Source of the DNA: Nioella halotolerans
GTDB taxonomy: Bacteria > Pseudomonadota > Alphaproteobacteria > Rhodobacterales > Rhodobacteraceae
Length of the DNA: 39,540 bases
NCBI GenBank assembly: GCA_003428585.1
Contig: QVQC01000044.1
Location: 1-39,540 of the forward strand
Direction: 5' to 3'
A program made the translations under genes and the position numbers. Positions 1-8,549 of this stretch are shown in pieces. Within the stretch, counting starts at the first letter, position 1, and each line of letters starts with the position of its first letter. The notes under the pieces are model-generated. The model had not been told where the DNA came from and did not search any database. It worked only from the letters and a program-made list of their open reading frames with translations.

Positions 1-984
1 GACCGCCTTTTCCCCGAGCAACTCCTGCACCGCATCGAATTGCCCGAGCGCGATGTCGACCAGGTCGTCCAGCGAGTCGATCGCGTCCTTGTGGTCGGTG
101 CCGGAGTCCGAAAACGGATGACCAAGCCGCGCCTCCATCCAGGCGATATCGTCGCGATCCCTTTCCAGGATCGGAGCAAGCATTTTCGAGGAAAAAGCGA
201 ATTTGCGGTGACCGATTGTCGCCAGCCGGTCAGTAAAGGCAGTGTTCGCCCTGTTCGCATCGTTGAAACCGGCCACAAACCCCTGACCCAATTTCCGCTG
301 AACGTAGAGCAGCGCGCCTGCCTCGAGGCTGAGGCTTTCATTGGCACGTACTATCAGGCCTTCTTCGACTTGGCCAAGGCCGACTAGATTAGAAAAGTCT
401 TGTACGACATCACCATCAATCAAACTGCCCTTAGTGAACTCTTTCAGATATACTCTGTTTCGGCCAAATATCCTATCGATCCTCTGAAATCGTGCTCTGT
501 AATGCGGTGCTGCCCCACCATTGGCCAGACGCGCAACATTTCCAGTTTTCAATATCTGTTGAAAGGCGCTGGGGATCACACTGGCGGGGGGGCGCGCGTA
601 TCCAATTATCGAAATATCGTTTGTCCAGTCTGCAACGAAATTGTGCAAGCGCTGCACGGCATTTTCAAAAGGCGGCGACGAAATCGCTTCAGCCGAAAAA
701 ATCACCGTTTTGTCGGCGGCGTTCGCAAGTTGTCTTGAAACATTCGCATGCGCTTCATCACGCATTGTCGGCAACTTTTGGGCGATCTCTGGTCCACGTG
801 CCCTATAACTATGATGGTCGGGAAGTTTCTCCAAATCCTCGAACAAAAGTACAAACAGCCCGGAATGGTTGCCGCTGGCACCCCAATCAATGTATGCAAT
901 GTCAGGATGTTTCAGGCGCGCAAATGTATGCTGGATCGAACTCGACCCGGTCTTGTGCATCCCCACATGGATGATGATCTTCAT
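1..984 (-). CDS. Sulfotransferase-like P-loop protein, C-terminus beyond window
   Basis: The frame is open for 328 codons from an ATG at 984 to the window edge, so the C-terminus is missing. The N-terminus (residues 4-18) has the pattern HVGMHKTGSSSIQ, a P-loop like the 5'-phosphosulfate-binding loop of PAPS-dependent sulfotransferases. Around residues 127-139 the segment YARPPASVIPSAF resembles the second (3'-phosphate) motif, with Arg131 and Ser139. The ATG overlaps the stop of the upstream gene by 4 bases (ATGA, 981-984), which supports the start and suggests coupling. By family it would transfer sulfate to a sugar or other acceptor; within this polysaccharide locus a glycan acceptor is likely, but that is inference. 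The overall similarity is remote, so it could be a sulfotransferase-fold protein without that activity. Confidence 0.75.
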   Translation of the reverse strand, partial: MKIIIHVGMHKTGSSSIQHTFARLKHPDIAYIDWGASGNHSGLFVLLFEDLEKLPDHHSYRARGPEIAQKLPTMRDEAHANVSRQLANAADKTVIFSAEAISSPPFENAVQRLHNFVADWTNDISIIGYARPPASVIPSAFQQILKTGNVARLANGGAAPHYRARFQRIDRIFGRNRVYLKEFTKGSLIDGDVVQDFSNLVGLGQVEEGLIVRANESLSLEAGALLYVQRKLGQGFVAGFNDANRANTAFTDRLATIGHRKFAFSSKMLAPILERDRDDIAWMEARLGHPFSDSGTDHKDAIDSLDDLVDIALGQFDAVQELLGEKAV

Positions 985-1985
985 GATGTGCCTCTTTCAT
1001 CCATGAGGTCGTTGACCATCCGCTCCAATCGTTTCAGTCGCTGAGCCTGGTCCAAGCTCACCTCGACCAGATAGTCGATCACCCGGCGCTGAAGCTCGGC
1101 TTCATCTGGCGATTTCGGTTGTCCTGGTTCTCCATCAAGGAAATCGAGTCCAGCGGTGTCGCGAATATACTCGAACAAATCCCGCTTTTCGGCGATGACC
1201 TCGTCCGCGCCGTCGTGATACAAGCAGCGCTCGGCCATTTCCCGCAGGGACGGAACAGGTGCATGGGAAGAATTTGTGACAATCCGATCGAACCTGTCGG
1301 GCAGAACCTTGTCTGAAAAGCGGGTGTTGAACATTGCCCGTAGCAACGTATCCGCCGGTTCCGCGCGTTCCAGTTTGCGTGTTCCGGTTTTCGGCAGGCT
1401 CACGCCTACCGTTGCAGCAAAATCCTGCACGACATCCAAACCGGTCTCAAACGGCCGCACTGTCAGGATATCGCCGAAATTCTGCTGCCAGAACCGGATC
1501 CCCTCGTATTGGCCGATCAGGCGTCGCGCGGCGGTCGGAAAGTCCTGAACCGGACCTTCGTTCGTCTTGTGCCGGATCGCCCATTGCGTATAGGCCGATG
1601 GCAGCCAAGCCCTTGGATCGCGCATATAAGCCAAGAAGGACATGGACAGGCCGTACGCTTTCAAGGTGCGAAAGAATGGCTTAAGCTTCGGGCCGGCTTG
1701 GAATACGCCCTCATTGGAGAAAATGAACGTTTCGATTCCCTCCGTCGCAGCACGATCAACCAGATAAGCATGAAAACGGTCGGCTCTCTCAGTCTTTTCC
1801 TGCTCATTCCCGGCCATGAAAAGGCTGAACCCACCGAGGCCCTTGAAGGCCGGGTCGATTTCGTCGAACCACATGCTCAGATAGGCCACCTTCTGATCTG
1901 CCAGTTCCTTGTGGCTATCGTTCAAGGCGGATTGGATGGATGTGGTTCCGGTCTTCCCCATCCCGATATGAAAGACGATCCGCAT
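981..1985 (-). CDS. Sulfotransferase-like P-loop protein
   Basis: This 334-residue protein starts with MRIVFHIGMGKTGTTSIQ, a textbook P-loop for the 5'-phosphosulfate of PAPS. A second motif, YMRDPRAWLPS with Arg122 and Ser130, matches the 3'-phosphate-binding region of sulfotransferases. The C-terminal 40 residues are charged and heptad-like. It is the fourth gene of the leftward train, 5 bases after the glycosyltransferase/RgpF gene and overlapping the next gene by 4 bases. It resembles its neighbour at 1-984 in the two motifs, so the pair may be an old duplication or may act on different positions of one glycan. Sulfation of a surface polysaccharide is inferred from context. Acceptor unknown. 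Confidence 0.78.
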   Translation of the reverse strand: MRIVFHIGMGKTGTTSIQSALNDSHKELADQKVAYLSMWFDEIDPAFKGLGGFSLFMAGNEQEKTERADRFHAYLVDRAATEGIETFIFSNEGVFQAGPKLKPFFRTLKAYGLSMSFLAYMRDPRAWLPSAYTQWAIRHKTNEGPVQDFPTAARRLIGQYEGIRFWQQNFGDILTVRPFETGLDVVQDFAATVGVSLPKTGTRKLERAEPADTLLRAMFNTRFSDKVLPDRFDRIVTNSSHAPVPSLREMAERCLYHDGADEVIAEKRDLFEYIRDTAGLDFLDGEPGQPKSPDEAELQRRVIDYLVEVSLDQAQRLKRLERMVNDLMDERGTS

Positions 1986-1990
1986 CTCGG

Positions 1991-4549
1991 TTACACCCTT
2001 TCCTGATCTGGCTTGTCCAGAAACACCGAATCCAAGCCCGCCATCACGCTTGTCGCCGGCCAGAGCCGTTCGATCAAGTGATAGACGGTGCCGTCCGTGG
2101 CGATGGGCTCATTCGGCCAAGGATAGTCGGCTCCGAATATTCCGTTCATCTGCGCCACCACGCTGCCGCGTGTCCAGAACATGTTGCCCACAGGGAACAG
2201 CAGTGCGTGGTCGGGGATCGGCCCCGGCAGCTTCGGTGCGATCTGCGGCAGAAGGCGGCGCGAACCGGCCCAGTTGCTCACGCCGGGATCGAAGGCCGTG
2301 ACAAGGCCTGTTTCCGGTGCGGCGATATGCTCCAGCGCCGATGAGAGCCGGGCATCGTCCCCGAGCAGGATCGCCATCAGGAAGCGGCGCCAAGTCTCTC
2401 CCGCTTCGGTGACGCCGAGGGATTTTTTCTGGTGCACGTGGCACCAGATTTCGTCTTCCCCCGCATGACCGTTGGTGAAAAGCTCCATGAAAGGGAGGAT
2501 GTCCCGGCCCTTGTTCGGCACCACGAGAGGCTCCACCCTGACGCCCGCTTGCTTGCTGATCAGGGCGATCCGGTTCGCCTTGTCCTGACTATCGGTTGTG
2601 ACGACGATGCGCCGTGCCTCATGCAGGGCGCGGTAATAGAGCAGATCACCGCGCAGATTGTCGGTGTAATGGGCGTGGATGTGCACCGAATAATCAAGCG
2701 ACCGATCGGTGTCGCACCAAACGAAACGCTCGATCCGACTGTTCTGGTGCATCCAGTTGCCGGATGCGGCCAGTTCTGCCTCGGCCTGCGCGCGGGACTG
2801 CCAGACCCAGAGGCGACCGTAGGACCACATCTTTTCGCGTTCGTTCCTGCGCGCCTCGCGGTCCCGTTCCCGTGTCGAGAACAGCATGGGCATATCGTAA
2901 TCCCCGCCTCCCGCTACAAAATAGCGTTGCTCGGACAGGCGTTTATGCAGGGCCGCTGATATGGATTGGAACACATCGACTTCCGATCGGTTGCGCGGGA
3001 ACGCCGGAAGGTCAAACCGCGCGGGCCGCTTCTTCGGTGCCGCGAGAAGGGCATCGCAGGCCCCGACCAAATCGCCGTATTCCACGCGCTGGAGTTCTTC
3101 GATTCCCGCATAGGCGTCGTCGTCGAATGACGTGGCGTTCTCGAAAAGAACAGCATGCCCCCCGAATTGCACCGCCTCGAAGACGACGTTCGGCTGCGGA
3201 TCCGCCCGGGACGGCAGGAACAGCACGTCGCATGCACAGCACACATCGTGATAATGTTGTCCAGTAGGAAGAAAGAACAGGTTGCCGTCGGGGTCGTTCG
3301 CCCCTGCCTCGCGCATGTGCTTGTCGAGCCAGACTCCGAAAGGCAGGTGCTCGTGGTTCAGCCCATCACCGATCCATATAAACAATGCGTCGGGATCACG
3401 TTTCCGCGCCATCTGTGCGGTCAGCACGAACAGGTCAGTGCCCTTGCGCCAGTCGACGAACCCGACTCCGTAGATTATTCGGCGGTTGGTGCAATCAACG
3501 CCAATCAGACGCGACAACCGCTCGCGGGCAGTGCAGAACTCCTTCCGTGTCAACCGGCTTCGCTGAAGCGACAACTGTGGCACAATGACGGAATCCCGCG
3601 ATACATCAAATCGCATATCCGTTAGAACAGGGGCCCAGTTCCGTCTCATCTTGTCAGAGATGAAGACCAGAAGGTCAGAAAAAATTGCACTCCATAATGC
3701 TTGGTGAACCGGAATGTAGTCCGTGAACTCGTGAAGGTAATTTGCATAGGGAATCGAACGACGAAGAAAGGCTTTCGAAAATATGAAGGACGCGGCAGAG
3801 TTGAGGATAGCGAATTCTATTTCTTCAGCATCCGGCAGGTCCAGAAAGTCGAAATGGTCATCAGGACTCGAACTTACGACAACTGTGTGAGCGGCAGACT
3901 GGAACTCCTCTAGCAGTGGTCCGGGCTCTAGCGACATGACGATTACGTTGTGCGTGTTCGTGGCGCTGCGCGCCATCCCGAGGGCGACAATCGGGGCCCC
4001 GGTTCGCGTCAACTGATGAACACAAATGATGCATGTCGGCTTTCCCGGATCGAATTCATGATTGCCGCTAAACTGATTATCGCGGATATCGCGCAAGATC
4101 TGGCGGCCTTCCGCGATGCCGAACCGGATGTAATGGTGAAAGGCAACGATCCCGGCTTTCTCAACCTCCGGATAAGCCTGAAAATAATGGCGTTGCGAAA
4201 AATGGGACAGCAGCTTGTCGATCGGATCGCCGAGCGACAGGAGTTCGAAAATCAGTTCGAAGATGTCCTCGGTCCCGGCGTCGATCTCTGCCTGCAACCG
4301 TGGATCAAACGTAATCTCGGCCAGGCGTCGATCAAGATCTGGCAGATGCTCCAGTGTTTCCTGGTAGGCGTTTGCAAAACTCCCGTTTGTCTTGCCATGC
4401 TTCTCAAAATGCCCGCGCAAGTCGACACCCTTGGCGACAAGATCGGGGTGGCGTGTGGCGTAAAACCTTGGATCAAAGTGGAAGTCAGGCCGCTCTACGA
4501 GAAGCCCCGTGTCGGCCAGAATTTCCTGCCACAAGTCCTGAAGGTTCAT
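1991..4549 (-). CDS. GT4-like glycosyltransferase fused to RgpF-like domain
   Basis: I start this 852-residue protein at the ATG at 4549, because that codon overlaps the upstream stop as ATGA (4546-4549); a longer reading frame upstream runs through the neighbouring gene. Residues 22-60 and 118-150 contain two short repeats of the form 'FYxxxPDLVxxG...HFxxHGxxNG/EGR', common at the N-terminus of surface-glycan glycosyltransferases. Residues about 172-500 look like a GT-B (GT4) enzyme, with GVGFVDWRKGTDLF at 361-374 and LFLPSRADPQPNVVFEAVQFGG spread over 443-464, including the acidic E458. Residues about 618-840 match the rhamnan synthesis F family, with NKGRDILPF (679-687) and HVHQKKS (704-710). 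It is probably a cytoplasmic, multifunctional enzyme that extends a rhamnose- or deoxyhexose-containing polymer. Linkages cannot be read from sequence. Confidence 0.85.
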   Translation of the reverse strand: MNLQDLWQEILADTGLLVERPDFHFDPRFYATRHPDLVAKGVDLRGHFEKHGKTNGSFANAYQETLEHLPDLDRRLAEITFDPRLQAEIDAGTEDIFELIFELLSLGDPIDKLLSHFSQRHYFQAYPEVEKAGIVAFHHYIRFGIAEGRQILRDIRDNQFSGNHEFDPGKPTCIICVHQLTRTGAPIVALGMARSATNTHNVIVMSLEPGPLLEEFQSAAHTVVVSSSPDDHFDFLDLPDAEEIEFAILNSAASFIFSKAFLRRSIPYANYLHEFTDYIPVHQALWSAIFSDLLVFISDKMRRNWAPVLTDMRFDVSRDSVIVPQLSLQRSRLTRKEFCTARERLSRLIGVDCTNRRIIYGVGFVDWRKGTDLFVLTAQMARKRDPDALFIWIGDGLNHEHLPFGVWLDKHMREAGANDPDGNLFFLPTGQHYHDVCCACDVLFLPSRADPQPNVVFEAVQFGGHAVLFENATSFDDDAYAGIEELQRVEYGDLVGACDALLAAPKKRPARFDLPAFPRNRSEVDVFQSISAALHKRLSEQRYFVAGGGDYDMPMLFSTRERDREARRNEREKMWSYGRLWVWQSRAQAEAELAASGNWMHQNSRIERFVWCDTDRSLDYSVHIHAHYTDNLRGDLLYYRALHEARRIVVTTDSQDKANRIALISKQAGVRVEPLVVPNKGRDILPFMELFTNGHAGEDEIWCHVHQKKSLGVTEAGETWRRFLMAILLGDDARLSSALEHIAAPETGLVTAFDPGVSNWAGSRRLLPQIAPKLPGPIPDHALLFPVGNMFWTRGSVVAQMNGIFGADYPWPNEPIATDGTVYHLIERLWPATSVMAGLDSVFLDKPDQERV

Positions 4550-5055
4550 CGAGTCTGCCCTTTCTCGTGCCAGATAAGGTGCTCCTTCATCAACGCAATG
4601 CAGCCATCTGTCTGCATTTCCGTGACACCTTCGTGCAAGTTGTTGAAAAAGCTCTTGAACAATGGATTGGTCACGATTTTTTCTCCCAAGACGAGCATTG
4701 CGAGCTGGCCATCCACGGGGTTTGTCGTGGCGTCGATCAACCACGGGTCCTGCCATACGGTCCGTTCGAGGCGCACGATTTCGTTGTCGGGAATACCCTC
4801 GTCGCAGAACAGTAGCGGGCCGCTCATCTCGATCCGCGCGCGGGCCATTCGGGTAATGGCGATGCGAAGGGTGTCGAAACGGCCGGCGGCCGGCGATACA
4901 AGGTCGATCACCAGGTAATGGACTTCAGCTGACTCGATCCACTGTCGTGATTGTTGTTCGTCCGGACTGGTTAGAAGAATCCTGGGGCCGGGCCATGTCA
5001 TCGTCCGGGCCTTGGGATCGAGTGCCGAAGGATTATCCTTGGTGGTAATGAACAT
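4546..5055 (-). CDS. Unrecognised 169-residue protein of glycan operon
   Basis: I do not recognise a family. The ATG at 5055 (MFITTKDN...) follows a GGAG ribosome-binding site by 7 bases and lies inside the last 23 bases of the upstream epimerase gene. The stop overlaps the next gene's start (ATGA). The protein looks soluble, with no membrane segment or signal peptide. It has a beta-rich N-terminal half (segments such as RILLTSP, VHYLVIDLV) and ends with LIWHEKGQTR. Fixed position between an epimerase and a glycosyltransferase suggests an accessory role in building the same polymer. A later ATG at 5001 would give a 151-residue product but has no better context. Confidence 0.6.
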   Translation of the reverse strand: MFITTKDNPSALDPKARTMTWPGPRILLTSPDEQQSRQWIESAEVHYLVIDLVSPAAGRFDTLRIAITRMARARIEMSGPLLFCDEGIPDNEIVRLERTVWQDPWLIDATTNPVDGQLAMLVLGEKIVTNPLFKSFFNNLHEGVTEMQTDGCIALMKEHLIWHEKGQTR

Positions 5056-5968
5056 CCATGCGCTCCAAAAGCTTGCCAAGGCCTTGTTCGAGTGACGTCT
5101 TCGCCGTCCAGCCCAGAGCGTTCTTCGCCCTGCTGCAATCAAGCACGTTGGATTGCACGTCGACCTTGCTTGGCGAGTGGACAGTCTTGAGGTCGTGGCC
5201 TGTCAACTTGCGAAGGGTGGCGATCAGATCCTGAAGCGACGTTCTCTCACCACTGCCGATATTGAATATCTCGACGGGCTCACGTGTCTCGAATGCGATC
5301 ACGTTCCGGACTGCGGCGATGAGATCGCTTATCTCGATATAGTCACGTTCGGCATGACCATCGCCGATGATTTGGAATTCCTCATCCCGCAGCAAGGCCT
5401 TGATCAGGATCGGGATGACCCCCTGATTTGGCTTGCTGACCATCGAACCGTAGGGGTTGGAGACCCTCAGGATGACCAGTTCGAAGCCGCGATCCTCCGC
5501 CAGTTGGGCGAAGGCATGTTCGAGAATGAGCTTGTGAAGCCCATACATGCTGATCGGGGCTTTCGGGTGGTCCTCGCGAATTGGCAGTTCAAGCGCGTTT
5601 CCGTAGACAGTGCCACCCGAGGAGAAAAACACGAGGCGCCCGCGCCAGCCACGCGCCAGAAGTGCCTCGAGCATTTCCACGTGAGGCAGGATATGCTCAT
5701 GTGCAAGAACCGCGAAATTCGAAAAGCTGACACGGGGGTTCGCGAGACCGGCACAGTGCAGGATCGTCGCATCAGTGTCTTGCGGTGCAAGCCATGAGCC
5801 ATCGAACACCGTGTGCACCTGTTTGTGCGCAGGATGGTCCGCCCCCAAGGTGGGGCATGGGCGGCGTGATACCGCCGTGGTGTTGAAGGTTGGGTCGCGA
5901 TGGACAAGATCTGCGGCAATCTCTGAGCCAATCATGCCGGATGCCCCGGTTACGTAAATGCTCTGCAT
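5033..5968 (-). CDS. NAD-dependent sugar-nucleotide epimerase/dehydratase
   Basis: This 311-residue protein is a short-chain dehydrogenase-type (extended SDR) enzyme. The Rossmann motif GASGMIG is at residues 8-14, the serine region SSGGTVYG at 116-123, and the catalytic pair Tyr142/Lys146 in MYGLHK. A later segment (RVSNPYG, about residue 168) is the usual substrate-loop region. The family interconverts or dehydrates nucleotide sugars such as UDP-glucose/galactose; similarity is greatest to GalE-like epimerases, but the substrate is not fixed by these motifs. It is the first gene of the leftward train, so it probably supplies a sugar donor to the glycosyltransferase downstream. Its start has no strong ribosome-binding site. 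Confidence 0.85.
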   Translation of the reverse strand: MQSIYVTGASGMIGSEIAADLVHRDPTFNTTAVSRRPCPTLGADHPAHKQVHTVFDGSWLAPQDTDATILHCAGLANPRVSFSNFAVLAHEHILPHVEMLEALLARGWRGRLVFFSSGGTVYGNALELPIREDHPKAPISMYGLHKLILEHAFAQLAEDRGFELVILRVSNPYGSMVSKPNQGVIPILIKALLRDEEFQIIGDGHAERDYIEISDLIAAVRNVIAFETREPVEIFNIGSGERTSLQDLIATLRKLTGHDLKTVHSPSKVDVQSNVLDCSRAKNALGWTAKTSLEQGLGKLLERMDVHYHQG

Positions 5969-6765
5969 TGAATCCCATAGGGTCTGATCCAGCGTTCAAA
6001 GCCAGTTAACAAAAGCCAAACAAGCGCCTAGAAGCCCCCCATCGGCTAGCGCATAGTTCGAGGATTATCAAGCCGCTCAGAAATGTTGCCGGGCGTGTGC
6101 TCCGGGCGCCGTTCATCGTTGCTCCATATCCTTCAAACAGTGCCCTGTTTTTCATCGGTGCAGATATCATTGACGGTGTAGCTTGGTGCAACGCTGGGCT
6201 TCCGGTGGGAGGGGCGGTTGCGTGGAAACAAGCGCCATGAGCGCTTGAAGGAAGCAGGTGCGCGTCCTGTGCGGACCTGCGACGGGAGGTAAGGCGCCCC
6301 ATTCTGCTTGGTAGGGGAGGACGCGCCGCGACGGTAACCGTTCCCAAGCCGCGGGAACTGCGGTGAAGAGTTCACATTGTTGCGCGTAATCAACGGTCAA
6401 GTGGATCGGCCGATTGCGCAGGGTCTCATGCGAGAAGCCTGCATGAAGACGCAGGCTGTCTGAAAAATGCGTGCCAGTCACGGCGGGCCAGTCGATGACG
6501 GCCCGGCAACGTCCTGCCCCGCAATATCACCCGGGCGATCGACCGCGACAGATCAATTTTCGCATCCGCGGCTGCATGGAGAGATTGGGGCGTGCGGACG
6601 TTGTTGTGATGTTGATAACAGGCCCACGTTGCAGTATCCAGCGCCAGCCGCGCGGGTGTTGGGCATGCGCGCCGGCGAGCAAGCAAGAGAAGTTTTTCGA
6701 CTCGAATTCGTTGGTGCAGCATCTGGTACGCTAACAATTATTAGGAAAATGAATAAGGTAATCGG
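5969..6765. other. Inter-operon gap with no convincing gene
   Basis: This is the first 0.8 kb of the space between the two divergent glycan operons. Reading frames exist on both strands (for example 6167-6481 and 6426-6737 on the minus strand), but their products are low-complexity, rich in R, P, H and A, and resemble nothing I know. The last 50 bases are AT-rich (around 6719-6765) and could hold the promoter of the rightward train. The length is unusual for this gene-dense genome; decayed genes or a long regulatory or leader region are both possible. Confidence 0.5.
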
Positions 6766-7401
6766 ATGAGAGTACGAAACGGTATCTTTTCTTCCGGGGA
6801 GATCCTTGATGGTGCCCCCCCGGCGGACGGTCTTGGTGTCAGTACCCTCTTGTGGCAGCTCCTTGCCGACCGTTGTTCGGAAGCGACCGCAGCCGAAACA
6901 AGGGATCATGCGGTGGGCGACGACGGGCATGATCGGGTCCGATCCGGACTCGGCGCGTTCGGTGCACACGGCAAGGCCAACACGACCATCGACTCGATCG
7001 AGGTGCTGACGTCGCGCCGCGCCGTGATGGCCCGTTGTGAACGCGACATCGGCGATGTCGGGCGCGGCGGAATGATGAGCCCCTCCGGCCGTGGCGCTTT
7101 GGCAACCAGCTCGATTCTGGAAACAGGCCGCGATGACAACCAACGCGCTGTTCATGCCACGGGGTCGGTATTTTCTCGGCTCGATACCGGGGCGCATGAC
7201 GGCCCGGCGGATGCCGGCAAGTTTGCACGGACGCGAACGACGCGCCGGGACATGTGGGCTGGTGGCGGCGACGAATTTGCACGTGGTTCTTGCAGGCATG
7301 CTGTGCATCATTCCGAAGAGCGGCCCCTGAAACGCCACAGTGATGCACGTGGCTGTCAATTTCGCAGCATCCAGACAAGAGCCGGAGGCCAGATCACATG
7401 A
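6766..7401 (+). CDS. Doubtful 211-residue ORF leading rightward glycan train
   Basis: The frame starts after an AT-rich, promoter-like stretch with AAGG about 9 bases ahead of the ATG. It ends with its TGA overlapping the next gene's ATG (ATGA, 7398-7401), the same junction type seen elsewhere in the locus. Codon third positions in the middle part are mostly G or C. Against it, the product is rich in Arg, Gly, Asp and His, has no recognisable domain and no membrane segment, and a long frame also exists on the opposite strand. The start of the next gene contains TGA in this frame by chance, so the overlap alone proves little. It may be a decayed gene or a leader region. Confidence 0.22.
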   Translation: MRVRNGIFSSGEILDGAPPADGLGVSTLLWQLLADRCSEATAAETRDHAVGDDGHDRVRSGLGAFGAHGKANTTIDSIEVLTSRRAVMARCERDIGDVGRGGMMSPSGRGALATSSILETGRDDNQRAVHATGSVFSRLDTGAHDGPADAGKFARTRTTRRDMWAGGGDEFARGSCRHAVHHSEERPLKRHSDARGCQFRSIQTRAGGQIT

Positions 7402-8549
7402 CTGCAAACATCTTCATTACCGGCGGCGCGGGGTTTATCGGGGCGCGTCTTGCCGACCGTTTTGCGCGCGGTGGTGCCCGCGTCACCGTCTTCGACAACT
7501 TCCATCCGCAGGTGGCCAGTATTCACCCCGCCAACCTGCAGCGGCTGGCGCAGGTCGGCGTGCAGGTGGTCAGGGGAGATGTGCGCGACCGGGATGCTTT
7601 GGCCGCGGCGATCGACAAGGCCGCGCCGGATCTGGTCTACCATCTCGCGGCGGAAACGGGCACTGGCCAATCCCATGACTTGCCGGCACGCTATTCGGAT
7701 GTGAATGTCACCGGAACGGCAACTCTGGTCGAGGCGCTGCGGGATGCAACCTCCAAAGCCGGGCGTGTCATTCTTGCGGGGTCGCGCGCGGTGTATGGGG
7801 AAGGCGCTTGCGTCGATGCCGAAGGGCAGCCCACCTTGGCGGCCCATCGCAAGAGCGAAGACCTTGCCGCCGGTGATTTCGTGCTCAAGGACAAGGCTGG
7901 CCATCCGCTTGTACCAGTGGCCACCAGTGCCGACTGCCCCGTCAACCCGGCGTCGATCTACGCCTCGACCAAGTTGATGCAGGAATATCTTCTGGATCAG
8001 GGATTCTGGGGAAGCGGCACAGAGGTTGCCGTCCTGCGCTTGCAGAACGTTTATGGTCCCGGCCAAGCCCGGGACAACCCCTACACGGGTGTGTTGTCGA
8101 TATTCGCCCGGCAGATCGCCGAGGAAAAAACCCTCGACATCTACGAGGACGGGGAGATTACACGGGATTTCGTGTTCATTGATGATGTGGTCTCGGCTCT
8201 TCATCGGGTCGGAACGATCGAAACGATGCCGGAAGGCATCATCGATATCGGCAGTGGAAAAGGTGTCACGATCCTCGATGTCGCGCGCCGATTGTTGCAC
8301 GCCATGGGACGGGATCCGGATCGGTTGCGGATTTCGGGAAAGTTCCGTGCCGGCGACATACGTCACGCACTGGCCGATATTTCGCGCGCGAAAATGGAAT
8401 TGGGGTGGCAACCGGAACATGACCTTGCGACCGGGATTGACCAGCTGGTCGCCTGGGAAGCCGAAGCGTCCGCCGCATCTGAAACTTCCGGGGCCGCGAA
8501 ACCGGCCCCTGCCAACGCGGCCCTTCCAGGAATCGGCACGACTCAATGA
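7398..8549 (+). CDS. dTDP-L-rhamnose 4-epimerase-like SDR enzyme
   Basis: This 383-residue extended SDR protein has GGAGFIG at residues 9-15, SRAVYGEG near 129-136, and the catalytic Tyr188/Lys192 (SIYASTK). The insert of about 50 residues before Tyr188 and the segment LQNVYGPGQ...NPYTGVLSIF (about 215-235), followed by YEDGEITRDFVFIDDV, are typical of dTDP-L-rhamnose 4-epimerase and its relatives, which make dTDP-6-deoxy-L-talose. That links to the RgpF-like enzymes nearby, which act in rhamnose-polymer synthesis. A GGAGG site lies 9 bases before the ATG. The stop overlaps the next start (ATGA). The exact substrate is inferred, and UDP-sugar epimerases are alternatives. The C-terminal 35 residues are Ala/Pro-rich and probably disordered. 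Confidence 0.8.
   Translation: MTANIFITGGAGFIGARLADRFARGGARVTVFDNFHPQVASIHPANLQRLAQVGVQVVRGDVRDRDALAAAIDKAAPDLVYHLAAETGTGQSHDLPARYSDVNVTGTATLVEALRDATSKAGRVILAGSRAVYGEGACVDAEGQPTLAAHRKSEDLAAGDFVLKDKAGHPLVPVATSADCPVNPASIYASTKLMQEYLLDQGFWGSGTEVAVLRLQNVYGPGQARDNPYTGVLSIFARQIAEEKTLDIYEDGEITRDFVFIDDVVSALHRVGTIETMPEGIIDIGSGKGVTILDVARRLLHAMGRDPDRLRISGKFRAGDIRHALADISRAKMELGWQPEHDLATGIDQLVAWEAEASAASETSGAAKPAPANAALPGIGTTQ

Noticed and set aside
6553..7407. A 284-codon minus-strand frame in the inter-operon gap
   Set aside because: The product has no recognisable domain, is rich in Arg, Ala, His and Pro, and runs antisense to the start of the epimerase gene.
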